A stretch of DNA of 64,000 nt, taken from the NCBI RefSeq assembly GCF_029222925.1, contig NZ_JARHUI010000001.1:62986-126985 (forward strand), read 5' to 3'. The notes beneath the pieces were generated by a model. It was given only the letters and a program-made list of their open reading frames with translations, did not search any database and was not told the DNA's origin. The translations under genes were made by a program, and so were the position numbers. The DNA is from Algoriphagus sp. CAU 1675 (GTDB lineage Bacteria; Bacteroidota; Bacteroidia; Cytophagales; Cyclobacteriaceae). Positions 26,864 through 35,533 of the stretch are shown piece after piece (the stretch's first letter is position 1; each line of letters starts with the position of its first letter).

Positions 26864-29722
26864 ATGAAAACAAGACATTCTTTAATCGTCCTGACTTTTA
26901 GTCTATTACTTGCCTTTTCGGCGTTCGGACAGCGTCCACAGGGACAGGAACGTAAATTTACCGGAACCGTAATTGACGGGACGGTCAACAAACCTATGAT
27001 TGGTGCCAATGTACTGATCAAAACCTTGGCGGATTCCCTTTTGCGCGGAACCACCACAGACGGACAGGGTAAGTTTGAAATAGTACGGCCTGATATTCCC
27101 CAGGTGAAACTTGAAATTACTTTTATCGGATATAAAACCATTAGCCGGGTCCATAGCTTCCGAGAGTCTGTGGAGCTTGGTGAGATTGTGCTTCTGGAAG
27201 ACACTAAGGTGTTGGGGGAAGTGCTGATCGAGGGACAGATTCCGGTAGGAGAGCAAAAAGGGGATACCACCTCCTTCAATGCCAATGCATTCAAAACTCA
27301 ACAAAACGCTCAGGCAGAAGACCTGATCCGTAAAATGCCGGGCATCAGTTTCCAAAATGGCCAAATCCAGGCTCAAGGTGAACAGGTACAAAAAATCCTG
27401 GTAGATGGACGGGAGTTTTTTGGATCCGACCCCAACATTGCCTTGAGAAACTTACCTGCCGATGCAATTGACCGAGTGGAAGTTTTAGACCAACGTTCGG
27501 ATCAAAGCCGACTGACTGGCTTTGACGACGGTAATTATACCAAAACCATCAACATCATCCTAAGAGAAGACCGCAAAAACGGACAATTTGGACGTGTTTA
27601 TGGGGGCTATGGAACCGATGATCGCTATTCAGCTGGAGGAAGCCTGAATCTTTTTGGCGGGGATCGAAGGGTTTCAATTTTGGGACTTTTCAACAACATT
27701 AACCAACAGAATTTCTCCTCCCAGGACTTGGCAGGCGTGACCGCCAATGCTTCCGGAGGAGGTGGAAGACGCGGCGGATTTGGCGGTGGAAGATGGGGAG
27801 GAGGAAACAATAATTTCTTTGTCGGAAATGACATCGGGATCATTGGAACCAACGCCCTGGGTCTGAACTACAGTGACAAATGGGGCAAAAAGGTCAACTT
27901 CACCGGAAGTTACTTTTTCAACAATACCAACAACACCCTGCGTCAGACGACCAACCGGGAGACCATCATCAATGAAGATCTAAGCCAGTTTTATCAGGAA
28001 AGCCTGATCAACAATGTGGAAAATTTCAACCACAGAGCAAATGCACGGATCGAGGCAGACCTGAATGAGAAAAACAGCCTGATTATTACTCCCAATATTT
28101 CATTTCAGACCAATCGAACCTATAGTGATCGGGATGCATTGACCCTCAACAGCGAAGGAGATTCCCTTTCTGCCCTGCGATCAATTTCAAATGCGGAAAC
28201 CCAGGCTTATACTATTTCCAACAATTTGACCTATCGCTATAAATTTGACAAAACCGGAAGAACATTCTCCACGGATATCAATACCAGTTGGAACAACCGG
28301 GATTTATATTCCGATCTGTTGGCGGCAAACAGGGATTATAACAGAAATTTCCTGGACACCTCTCTTCAGGAAACCAATTCTCTGAATGAGGGCTTCAATT
28401 ACAGGGTCAATCTGACCCTTACCGAGCCTTTGGGCGAAAAATCCATAGGAACATTCGGATACCAGATCAGCAACAACAAAACCCGGGCTGATCAGAAAAC
28501 CAGAGTTTTTGACGAGGACAATATTCCTCAGTTGGATACAGCACTTAGTAATGAATTCAACAACAAATTCACTACCCAGCGATTGCGCACAGGCTATGCC
28601 TACAATAACAACGGCTGGAATATCAATCTGAATCTGGATTACCAGAATGCGCGTCTGGACAATGAGTCCTTTTTCCCTACAGAAGGAGTTTTCAAAAGAG
28701 ATTTCAACAATATCCTACCAAGTGCCAATATCAACTACCGCAACCGGGAGACTGGATTTTCTTGGAGACTACGCTACCGTACCGATACAGATGAGCCAAG
28801 TGTCAACGAGCTTCAAAATGTAGTCAACAATCAAAATCCACTCAATCTGAGGGTGGGTAACCCAAGCTTGGGTCAGAGTTTCAACCATAATTTCTTCGCA
28901 AATATCAGCAAGGTGAATCTGGAAAAATCCAGAACCTTTTTCATGTTTGTAAACTATTCGGCTACCAGCAATTTCATAGGCAATAGCACCTTTGTAGCTT
29001 CTCAGGACACGTTGATCAACGGAGAAATTCTCCTGAGACCGGGAGGGCAAATTTCTCAGCCCGTCAATTTGGACGGAAATTGGAGAACCCGCTTTTTCCT
29101 TACCTATGGAGCCCCGATTCCAAAGTTGAAATTGCAGTTCAACACCAACACCAGACTGGGATTCAACCGTACTCCAGGCTTGATCAATGGGGATAAAAAC
29201 CTCAATGACAACATTGACCTGAGTCAGGGGATTACTTTGAGCAGCAACATCAGCAAAAACGTGGATTTCTCGGTAAGCACCACTGGTACTTATACCATTG
29301 TCAATTCCAGTTTGCAGTCCAATTTGGATCAAAACTACTACATACAGGAATCCAATATCCGTCTGTATTTTTCTCCAAACAACGGAAAGCTATTTGTAGG
29401 CAACACTGTCAACAATATGTTATATAGCGGGCTTTCTGAGGGCTTCGACCAATCTGTGTGGCTCTGGAATATCGAAGGAGGTTTCCGCTTTGCCAAAAAC
29501 AACAAAGCAGAATTGAAGGTGGTGATCTTTGACTTGCTCAACCAAAACAACAGCATCAGCAGAACCATTTCTGACGTAGCCATCACCGACGTCTTTACCA
29601 ATGTCCTGACCAGATATGGAATGTTGACTTTTACCTACATCATTGGAAATTTCAAAGAACCTGAGCCTTCCAACAACCAGCCTTGGCAGCGCATGCGCCC
29701 AGGAGGAGGAAGAACATGGTAA
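26864..29722 (+). CDS. Outer-membrane beta-barrel protein, TonB-receptor-like
   Basis: 952 residues: a signal peptide (LIVLTFSLLLAFSAFGQ), a carboxypeptidase-regulatory-like domain (about 30-115), a plug-like region with KMPGISFQNGQIQAQGEQVQ and ILVDGREFFGSDPNIALRNL, then a large C-terminal beta barrel of the OMP_b-brl_3 type. No clear TonB box is visible. Residues 298-314 form a Gly/Arg-rich tract (SGGGGRRGGFGGGRWGGG), an unusual insertion likely in a surface or periplasmic loop. Such proteins in Bacteroidota carry nutrients or siderophores or have structural roles; the ligand is unknown. Flanked by a terminator on the right. Confidence 0.85.
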   Translation: MKTRHSLIVLTFSLLLAFSAFGQRPQGQERKFTGTVIDGTVNKPMIGANVLIKTLADSLLRGTTTDGQGKFEIVRPDIPQVKLEITFIGYKTISRVHSFRESVELGEIVLLEDTKVLGEVLIEGQIPVGEQKGDTTSFNANAFKTQQNAQAEDLIRKMPGISFQNGQIQAQGEQVQKILVDGREFFGSDPNIALRNLPADAIDRVEVLDQRSDQSRLTGFDDGNYTKTINIILREDRKNGQFGRVYGGYGTDDRYSAGGSLNLFGGDRRVSILGLFNNINQQNFSSQDLAGVTANASGGGGRRGGFGGGRWGGGNNNFFVGNDIGIIGTNALGLNYSDKWGKKVNFTGSYFFNNTNNTLRQTTNRETIINEDLSQFYQESLINNVENFNHRANARIEADLNEKNSLIITPNISFQTNRTYSDRDALTLNSEGDSLSALRSISNAETQAYTISNNLTYRYKFDKTGRTFSTDINTSWNNRDLYSDLLAANRDYNRNFLDTSLQETNSLNEGFNYRVNLTLTEPLGEKSIGTFGYQISNNKTRADQKTRVFDEDNIPQLDTALSNEFNNKFTTQRLRTGYAYNNNGWNINLNLDYQNARLDNESFFPTEGVFKRDFNNILPSANINYRNRETGFSWRLRYRTDTDEPSVNELQNVVNNQNPLNLRVGNPSLGQSFNHNFFANISKVNLEKSRTFFMFVNYSATSNFIGNSTFVASQDTLINGEILLRPGGQISQPVNLDGNWRTRFFLTYGAPIPKLKLQFNTNTRLGFNRTPGLINGDKNLNDNIDLSQGITLSSNISKNVDFSVSTTGTYTIVNSSLQSNLDQNYYIQESNIRLYFSPNNGKLFVGNTVNNMLYSGLSEGFDQSVWLWNIEGGFRFAKNNKAELKVVIFDLLNQNNSISRTISDVAITDVFTNVLTRYGMLTFTYIIGNFKEPEPSNNQPWQRMRPGGGRTW

Positions 29723-29743
29723 TTCATAATAGGGGTGATTAAG

Positions 29744-29777
29744 AAAAAAGCCGGCGGGATTCCCAGCTGGCTTTTTT
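29744..29777 (+). terminator. Intrinsic terminator after the outer-membrane gene
   Basis: Stem AAAAAGCCGGC-GGG...CCC-AGCTGGCTTTTTT with one G:U pair and one bulged A, followed by a T run. Confidence 0.75.
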
Positions 29778-29872
29778 ATTTACCGGGCCCATAAAACGGG
29801 TTTATAATCCAAAAAGCAGGGAATCCAGTAGGCTCTTTTAGGGATGTTCTTCCCATAAATGCTCAAAAATCT

Positions 29873-29880
29873 TAGCTTTG
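29873..29880 (+). promoter_or_regulatory. -7 promoter box for pheS
   Basis: TAGCTTTG matches TAnnTTTG, 22 nt before the pheS ATG at 29903. This position argues against the TTG at 29885 as start. Confidence 0.4.
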
Positions 29881-29902
29881 TGCTTTGATTGATTTTCATC
29901 AC

Positions 29903-30931
29903 ATGTACCAGGAAAAAATCGAAGCCATCAAAGCGGCCATAGCCGTCGCTGACGCAAATACTCCCGAACAGCTGGAATCCTACCGCATGGAGTTTATCTC
30001 CAAAAAAAGTGTAGTGGGAGAACTTTTTGCCGCCATGGGTCAAATCCCCAATGAGGAGAAAAGAACCTATGGACAATTGGTCAATGGAGTCAAGCAATTG
30101 GCTGAGGCCAAGTTTCAGGAACTGATCGAAAAAGTAAACTCGGCTACCAAAAAGGCTAAATCTGCGGAGGTAGACCTTACCCTTCCTCCTTCCAACCATT
30201 CTTTGGGAGGAATTCATCCCTTGACCGCTACCCGTCAGCGTATCATAGAGATTTTCGAGCGTATTGGATTCAACCTTTCAGAAGGCCCCGAAATAGAAGA
30301 TGACTGGCATAATTTCACTGCATTGAACTTCCCTGAAAACCACCCAGCGAGGGAAATGCAGGATACCTTCTTTATCGAAAAAAACCCGGATATCGCGTTG
30401 AGGACACACACTTCCTCTGTACAGGTGCGGGTGATGGAAAACCAAAAACCTCCAATCCGGACTCTTTCTCCGGGAAGGGTGTACCGAAACGAAGCGATTT
30501 CGGCACGGGCCCACTGTATTTTCCATCAGGTAGAAGGGCTGTATGTGGATGAAAACGTAGGCTTTGCCGACTTGAAAAATACCCTTTACCATTTTGCCAA
30601 GGAAATGTTTGGAAAGGAAACCAAAGTCCGATTCAGACCTTCTTATTTCCCCTTTACCGAACCCAGTGCGGAAATTGATATTTCCTGCCTGATTTGCGGA
30701 GGAAAGGGCTGCAATGTGTGTAAGGGAACAGGCTGGGTAGAAATCGGAGGATCCGGAATGGTAGACCCGAATGTTCTCGAAAACTGCGGCATTGACTCCA
30801 ACAAATACACAGGATTTGCTTTTGGAATGGGTATAGAACGCATTGCCATGCTGAAATATCAAATCAAGGATTTGAGACTGTTTACTGAAAATGATGTCCG
30901 ATTCCTGAGGCAGTTTAGGCCTCTCTTATAA
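29903..30931 (+). CDS. pheS: Phenylalanyl-tRNA synthetase alpha subunit
   Basis: 342 residues from the ATG at 29903. The N-terminal coiled coil (EKIEAIKAAIAVADA) is followed by the class II core: motif 2 region with RTLSPGRVYRNEAISARAHC and FHQVEGLYVDENVGFADLK, and motif 3 GFAFGMGIERIAMLKYQIKD. The zinc-knuckle-like CLICGGKGCNVCKGTGW is typical of bacterial PheS. It charges tRNA-Phe together with PheT, which is not adjacent; separation of pheS and pheT is common in Bacteroidota. Ends at a terminator. Confidence 0.96.
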   Translation: MYQEKIEAIKAAIAVADANTPEQLESYRMEFISKKSVVGELFAAMGQIPNEEKRTYGQLVNGVKQLAEAKFQELIEKVNSATKKAKSAEVDLTLPPSNHSLGGIHPLTATRQRIIEIFERIGFNLSEGPEIEDDWHNFTALNFPENHPAREMQDTFFIEKNPDIALRTHTSSVQVRVMENQKPPIRTLSPGRVYRNEAISARAHCIFHQVEGLYVDENVGFADLKNTLYHFAKEMFGKETKVRFRPSYFPFTEPSAEIDISCLICGGKGCNVCKGTGWVEIGGSGMVDPNVLENCGIDSNKYTGFAFGMGIERIAMLKYQIKDLRLFTENDVRFLRQFRPLL

Positions 30932-30939
30932 AGTTACTG

Positions 30940-30964
30940 AAACCCCGGCTCAAGGCTGGGGTTT
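30940..30964 (+). terminator. Intrinsic terminator after pheS
   Basis: A 10-bp stem (AAACCCCGGC/GCTGGGGTTT, one G:U) with a short loop and following T-rich sequence. Confidence 0.75.
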
Positions 30965-30993
30965 TGTTTTATAGCCCATTTTCTTTAGGACAA

Positions 30994-31001
30994 TAATTTT
31001 G
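30994..31001 (+). promoter_or_regulatory. Orphan -7 promoter box (possible small RNA)
   Basis: TAATTTTG on the plus strand, followed by CGCTGC, an exact 14-nt match to the promoter of the dehydrogenase gene at 46514-46527. No open reading frame follows; the next feature downstream is the terminator at 31143-31166. The 178-base stretch 30965-31142 has no gene that I can support. Confidence 0.35.
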
Positions 31002-31142
31002 CGCTGCCTTTTCGATTTCGACCCTTATCCTTCCAACCCTCATTCTTTCCTGTTTGGCAGCTATTCAGGACCCCACCATTATGATAAGGCAGAACCGAAA
31101 AAGATGAAATAGGGCCTATTTCACAAAAACCAACTCAACCAA

Positions 31143-31166
31143 AAAAGCCCGGTAAACCGGGCTTTT
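31143..31166. terminator. Terminator after rpiB (bidirectional)
   Basis: A perfect 10-bp stem (AAAAGCCCGG/CCGGGCTTTT) with a TAAA loop. It is placed to end the minus-strand glyA-tatC-rpiB transcript and could also end plus-strand transcripts. Confidence 0.85.
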
Positions 31167-31184
31167 ATTCAATTTCAAATCAAA

Positions 31185-31622
31185 TTAGGAACAGGCAATC
31201 TTATTTACTCTGTTTTGATGGCGCCCCCCTTCAAACTCCGTAGTCAGGAAGATCTCAGCGAGCTTTTCAGCCAATTCATAAGAGATAAATCGTGCAGGCA
31301 AGGCGATCACATTGGCATTGTTGTGCTGACGGGCCAAAGCTGCCAGATCCTCGTTCCAGCAAAGCGCCGCACGGATTCCCTGATGCTTGTTGGCAGTAAT
31401 CGCGACTCCATTTCCACTTCCGCAGATTACAATTCCCAGGTCAAATTCACCCTTTTCTACTGCTGTACTCAGAGGGTGTACAAAATCCGGGTAGTCTACC
31501 GATGCATCCGAAAAAGGCCCGAAGTCCTTCACCTCATAACCCAGGCTTTCCAGCTTTTTGATCAGCTTGGCCTTGTATTCAAATCCGGCGTGGTCCCCGC
31601 CAATTGCTATTTTCTTTGCCAT
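31185..31622 (-). CDS. rpiB: Ribose-5-phosphate isomerase B
   Basis: 145 residues of the RpiB/LacAB family. Signatures: IAIGGDHAGFEYK at the start, DFGPFSDASVDYPDFVHPL, the active-site Cys region IVICGSGNGVAITANKH and RAALCWNEDLAALARQHNNANVIALPAR. It interconverts ribose 5-phosphate and ribulose 5-phosphate in the pentose phosphate pathway. It lies 19 bp downstream of tatC and is last in the glyA-tatC-rpiB chain, followed by a strong terminator. Confidence 0.95.
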   Translation of the reverse strand: MAKKIAIGGDHAGFEYKAKLIKKLESLGYEVKDFGPFSDASVDYPDFVHPLSTAVEKGEFDLGIVICGSGNGVAITANKHQGIRAALCWNEDLAALARQHNNANVIALPARFISYELAEKLAEIFLTTEFEGGRHQNRVNKIACS

Positions 31623-31641
31623 GATTGTGCTTTTAATATAC

Positions 31642-32493
31642 TTATTCAGAATCTTCTCTTGCTTCCATTGCCTCCTTCAGGGCTCTTTTCTTTTCCAAGC
31701 GCTTGGCAATATTGATCCCAATTTCATACAGAACCAATATAGGCATGGCAATCAGCAATTGACTGATCACATCCGGAGGAGTAATCACAGCAGCAACCAC
31801 CAAGATCACCACAATGGCATGCCTTCTATATGCCCTCAACATGGAGGAAGTCACCAATCCTGACATGGAAAGGAAATAGACCACCACAGGAAGCTGGAAC
31901 ATGATCGCCGAGGCCAACACCAACATAATCAAGGTGGTGACATAGGAGCTGATATCAAATTCATTGAGAATGGAGGGGTCTAACTGGTAGTTGGAAAGGA
32001 AGTTGATCGAAAGAGGGGAAAGGATAAAATATCCAAAACAGGCTCCTAGAAAAAACAACAAGCTCACAAAGAACACCGCTCCCCGGGCTGCACTTTTTTC
32101 CTGATCATACAAGCCTGGACTTATGAACCTCCAAAACTCCCAGAAAACATAGGGAAATGCCACCACAAAACCCACTACAAAACTGGAAGTCATGTGCATG
32201 GAAAACTGTCCAGTCATCTGACGGCTTTGGATAGTAAAAGGCAATTCGTCAATACACAAAGCAGAGATTCCCAGATAATCCCCGATATCACATAGTACCC
32301 GGTAGGTCAAAAAGTCCACTTTGGACGGACCCAAGATAACCATTCCAAAAACGATGCTTTTGGAAAGAAATGCGATAACAGAAAGAATAAGAACCGCTGC
32401 AACGGATCTCAATAAATGCCAACGAAGGGCTTCCAAATGATCGAGAAAGGACATTCCTTCCTCTTCCTCTTCTTGATATTGGTCTAATGCCAC
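31642..32493 (-). CDS. tatC: Twin-arginine translocase subunit TatC
   Basis: 283 residues with six membrane helices. The TatC start FLDHLEALRWHLLRS and the conserved FPYVFWEFWRFISPGLYDQEK are clear, as is ITPPDVISQLLIAMPILVLYEIGI near the C-terminus. TatC forms the receptor for folded proteins with twin-arginine signals. The longest start is GTG at 32493, 16 bp after glyA; an ATG at residue 14 (32454) is an alternative that drops an acidic stretch. A loop of about 50 residues between helices 1 and 2 is somewhat long. TatA/B genes are not adjacent. Confidence 0.94.
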   Translation of the reverse strand: MALDQYQEEEEEGMSFLDHLEALRWHLLRSVAAVLILSVIAFLSKSIVFGMVILGPSKVDFLTYRVLCDIGDYLGISALCIDELPFTIQSRQMTGQFSMHMTSSFVVGFVVAFPYVFWEFWRFISPGLYDQEKSAARGAVFFVSLLFFLGACFGYFILSPLSINFLSNYQLDPSILNEFDISSYVTTLIMLVLASAIMFQLPVVVYFLSMSGLVTSSMLRAYRRHAIVVILVVAAVITPPDVISQLLIAMPILVLYEIGINIAKRLEKKRALKEAMEAREDSE

Positions 32494-32509
32494 TTTAATA
32501 AATTACGCT

Positions 32510-33778
32510 TTAGTACAAAGGAAATTGAACCATCCAGCTGTTGACCTCCGCACGGATTTTATCCAGTTCGGCTTCGTTGTCGTGATTGTTCAGGGCACGG
32601 TCAATCAACTGTACAATTTTTTTCATGTCTTCCTCTTTCAATCCACGGGTAGTGACTGCTGCAGAACCAACGCGCATACCGGAAGTCACAAAAGGAGATT
32701 TGGTATCGAAAGGAACCATGTTTTTATTGATGGTGATATCTACTTTGCCCAGAGTCTCCTCTGCAAGTTTTCCAGTCAGATTTTTATTTCTCAAGTCAAT
32801 TAGCATCAGGTGGTTGTCAGTACCTCCTGAAATCAACTGATATCCCAATTTTACAAATTCATCTGCCATCACGGATGCATTTTTCTTCACTTGCAGCACA
32901 TAGTCCATGTATTCGTCAGAAAGGGCTTCCTGAAAAGCAACAGCTTTGGCAGCAATAATGTGCTCCAATGGACCACCTTGAGTTCCTGGGAATACCCCCA
33001 TATCCAACAAGGAAGACATTTTTCTGATCTCTCCTTTTGGAGTGGTCAAGCCCCATGGATTGTCAAAATCCTCTCTCATCATGATCAAACCACCTCTAGG
33101 GCCTCTAAGAGTCTTGTGGGTAGTAGTGGTGACGATATGGCAATGCTCCAATGGGTCATTCAATAAACCTCTGGCGATCAAACCGGATGGGTGGGAGATA
33201 TCTGCCAAAAGGATAGCATCAACCTGATCAGCAATGTCTCTCAACCTTTCGTAATCCCAGTCTCTGGAATAGGCAGAAGCACCGCAAATGATCATTTTTG
33301 GGTTCACAGCAAGGGCTTTTTCCTCCACCTTGTCATAATCGATCACCCCGGTTTCCTCCTCTACTCCGTAGAAATGTGGTTCGTACAATTTCCCGGAGAA
33401 GTTTACAGGAGAACCATGGGTAAGGTGCCCTCCATGGGAAAGGTCAAAACCAAGAATGGCATCACCTGGCTTCAGGCAGGCCAGCATCACAGCAGCATTA
33501 GCCTGTGCTCCAGAGTGGGGCTGAACATTGGCCCAAGTAGCTCCGAAAAGCTCCTTGGCACGGTCAATAGCAATTTGCTCAATATCATCCACTACCTCGC
33601 ACCCGCCATAGTAGCGTTTACCCGGAAGACCTTCCGCATATTTATTGGTCAACACGCTTCCAGCAGCTTCCATTACTTGCTTGCTGGTGAAGTTTTCCGA
33701 AGCAATCAGCTCGATGCCACGCTTTTGTCTGTCTTCCTCTCGGGCAATGAGGTCAAATACTACCGTATCTCTTTTCAT
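32510..33778 (-). CDS. glyA: Serine hydroxymethyltransferase
   Basis: 422 residues from the ATG at 33778 ([21 protein letters not shown]). The PLP enzyme signatures are present: [38 protein letters not shown], and the PLP-lysine motif [14 protein letters not shown]. It makes glycine and methylene-tetrahydrofolate from serine and tetrahydrofolate. A TATTTTTG -7 box lies 64 nt upstream of the start. It heads the glyA-tatC-rpiB operon. Confidence 0.97.
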   Translation of the reverse strand: MKRDTVVFDLIAREEDRQKRGIELIASENFTSKQVMEAAGSVLTNKYAEGLPGKRYYGGCEVVDDIEQIAIDRAKELFGATWANVQPHSGAQANAAVMLACLKPGDAILGFDLSHGGHLTHGSPVNFSGKLYEPHFYGVEEETGVIDYDKVEEKALAVNPKMIICGASAYSRDWDYERLRDIADQVDAILLADISHPSGLIARGLLNDPLEHCHIVTTTTHKTLRGPRGGLIMMREDFDNPWGLTTPKGEIRKMSSLLDMGVFPGTQGGPLEHIIAAKAVAFQEALSDEYMDYVLQVKKNASVMADEFVKLGYQLISGGTDNHLMLIDLRNKNLTGKLAEETLGKVDITINKNMVPFDTKSPFVTSGMRVGSAAVTTRGLKEEDMKKIVQLIDRALNNHDNEAELDKIRAEVNSWMVQFPLY

Positions 33779-33842
33779 AATCAGGGGTTTGAAAGCAATT
33801 TTGTAGGAGAAAAGCAGGAAATCTCCTGCTTCAAACAAGGCT

Positions 33843-33850
33843 CAAAAATA
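33843..33850 (-). promoter_or_regulatory. -7 promoter box for glyA-tatC-rpiB
   Basis: The minus strand reads TATTTTTG, 64 nt before the glyA ATG. Confidence 0.4.
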
Positions 33851-33913
33851 GCCTGAAAGTCCCTATTATCCAATCTTAAAGAGAGATAGGAATTTTCTCA
33901 TTCTGCTAATTCT

Positions 33914-33921
33914 TACTTTTG
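33914..33921 (+). promoter_or_regulatory. -7 box three nt before ATG (candidate leaderless promoter)
   Basis: TACTTTTG, then TCC, then ATG at 33925. The spacing leaves no room for a 5' leader. Confidence 0.45.
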
Positions 33922-33924
33922 TCC

Positions 33925-34299
33925 ATGTTTGATTTCAAATTCCGCCCAAAAACCTACTTTGAAGAGGACATTTCCTCCGCCTTATTGGTCAAACTTCACT
34001 ATCCAGAAAGTCAATGGGGAGAGCAAATTAGCATCTATGCGCACCAAAGCGGCTACCACATCCAACTGGAAGCAGTCGACTTTTATGGACATGAATATAT
34101 GCTCTATCCCAGCAAAATCGAAGAGCCTTTATCTTTGGAAGATTTAATAGACTTGATTGAGGGCATGAAGCTCAATAGAGATGAGCTGGACGGAAAAATG
34201 GAATTGGTATTGGATGGAATTCCCGAGGCAAAAAGCAATTATTACCCCGAGTTGGAAAAATACTATTCGGAAAAGAGAAAAGACTTTGGCCTGGACTAG
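33925..34299 (+). CDS. Conserved hypothetical protein
   Basis: 124 residues, acidic, soluble, with no signal peptide. Notable parts are FDFKFRPKTYFEEDISSALL, HQSGYHIQLEAVDFYGHEYM and the helical C-terminus YYPELEKYYSEKRKDFGLD. It was not recognised as a known family. The ATG at 33925 is set by the -7 box directly before it. It converges on the small gene at 34296, and the two stop codons overlap in CTAG. Confidence 0.65.
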   Translation: MFDFKFRPKTYFEEDISSALLVKLHYPESQWGEQISIYAHQSGYHIQLEAVDFYGHEYMLYPSKIEEPLSLEDLIDLIEGMKLNRDELDGKMELVLDGIPEAKSNYYPELEKYYSEKRKDFGLD

Positions 34300-34523
34300 A
34301 AATCAAGCAAGGCCTGTCTCTGAACATACAATTGGTGACTTCTGAACCACAGCAAATAGGTGTCAAATGCCACACAATCGTTTAGCTCAATTCCGTTGAG
34401 ATTTATTTTTTTCAAAGAGTTGACGGGAAGCCAGGATTTAAGCCGCAGTGCTTGCTCCACGGAAAGCTGGGATAGCTGAATCCAATTGCTTCCATTTATA
34501 GAAATCGGTATCAGTTTACTCAT
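34296..34523 (-). CDS. Small hypothetical protein
   Basis: 75 residues from the ATG at 34523 (MSKLIPISINGSNWIQ); an ATG three codons earlier, at 34532, is equally possible. The rest reads LSQLSVEQALRLKSWLPVNS and ends LYVQRQALLDF. It has no membrane helix and no recognised domain. A TATTTTTG box at 34542-34549 on this strand and an exact tail-to-tail stop overlap (CTAG) with the neighbouring gene support a real gene. Confidence 0.55.
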   Translation of the reverse strand: MSKLIPISINGSNWIQLSQLSVEQALRLKSWLPVNSLKKINLNGIELNDCVAFDTYLLWFRSHQLYVQRQALLDF

Positions 34524-34541
34524 AGCACACATTTTTCTGTT

Positions 34542-34549
34542 CAAAAATA
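34542..34549 (-). promoter_or_regulatory. -7 box for the small gene at 34296
   Basis: The minus strand reads TATTTTTG, 9 nt before the ATG at 34532 and 18 nt before the ATG at 34523. Confidence 0.35.
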
Positions 34550-34624
34550 TTCTGAGGATCAGATCCTTACAATTTTATCAGATTAAGGTTGTGTTAATAA
34601 AAGCACCCTTTATAAATTCAGACC

Positions 34625-35533
34625 ATGATCGGAGCCCTACTAGCCGTTTTGTTTTTAATTTCAGGTTTGATCCTACAGCGACGGCCGGGCTTTCCGCTGG
34701 AAAAAGCCATCGCGCTTACCAATTCCTACCTCTTCAACCTAGTGCTCCCTGCTCTAGCTTTGCTTTACATCCCAAAAATCAAACCAGGATGGGACTTACT
34801 CATTCCCATATCAGCTTCCTGGCTTACTTTTTTTCTTTCCTGGCTGGTATTTGGACTTCTTGGAAAGTTATTTCATTGGAACCGACAAATCACCGGGTGT
34901 CTTGCGGTGGTTTCAGGTTTGGCAAATACTTCTTTTTTGGGCTTTCCAGTAATCGAAGGACTCTACGGAAAGGCGGGTCTTCCCGTAGCTCTATTGATGG
35001 ATCAGGGAGGCTCCTTTTTATTGGTTTCCTCCATGTCCATTCTAATCGCCACTATCTACAGTCATCAAAGAGGTAATCTTCGGGCCATTCCGCTGAAAAT
35101 TCTCAAATTTCCTCCTTTTGGCTTTCTGATTGGAACTCTGATCATGAGTCTAATGGGGTGGAAAACTCCCGAGTTCATTATGCCGGTTTTGGGACTAATC
35201 GGAAAAACCATGGCTCCTGTTGCGCTCTTCGCAATTGGACTCCGGTTTAGCCTGAAAAGTAAAGACCTAGGCTCCGGATATTTCTGGCTGGGACTAGGGT
35301 ATAGATTAATCCTCGCACCAGCGTTAATTTGGATAATTTACCGAAACTTCATGGATGAAAGCGACCTCACCTTCAAAGTTACTGTCATGGAAAGTGCCAT
35401 GGCCCCTATGATCACAGGGTCAATAGTCGCAATCAAATACAACCTAGAACCCAAACTAGCCACCTTATTAGCCGGTTTGGGCATCCCGATTTCTGTGATT
35501 ACTCTTTTTGCCTGGTACCTCTTTTTGGCTTAA
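34625..35533 (+). CDS. AEC family transporter (auxin efflux carrier-like)
   Basis: 302 residues with about ten membrane helices. Family features include LTNSYLFNLVLPALALLYIP, the central GLANTSFLGFPVIEGLYG with the helix-breaking pattern of the carrier fold, and VMESAMAPMITGSIVAIKY. Bacterial members move dicarboxylates or malonate-like anions; the substrate is not clear here. It converges on suhB with stops overlapping in TTAA. Confidence 0.85.
   Translation: MIGALLAVLFLISGLILQRRPGFPLEKAIALTNSYLFNLVLPALALLYIPKIKPGWDLLIPISASWLTFFLSWLVFGLLGKLFHWNRQITGCLAVVSGLANTSFLGFPVIEGLYGKAGLPVALLMDQGGSFLLVSSMSILIATIYSHQRGNLRAIPLKILKFPPFGFLIGTLIMSLMGWKTPEFIMPVLGLIGKTMAPVALFAIGLRFSLKSKDLGSGYFWLGLGYRLILAPALIWIIYRNFMDESDLTFKVTVMESAMAPMITGSIVAIKYNLEPKLATLLAGLGIPISVITLFAWYLFLA

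Noticed and set aside
31106-31122. 17-nt inverted repeat GAAATAGG-G-CCTATTTC as an operator or attachment site
   Set aside because: Only one copy, with a one-base centre and no regulator nearby; kept only as part of the small-RNA candidate.
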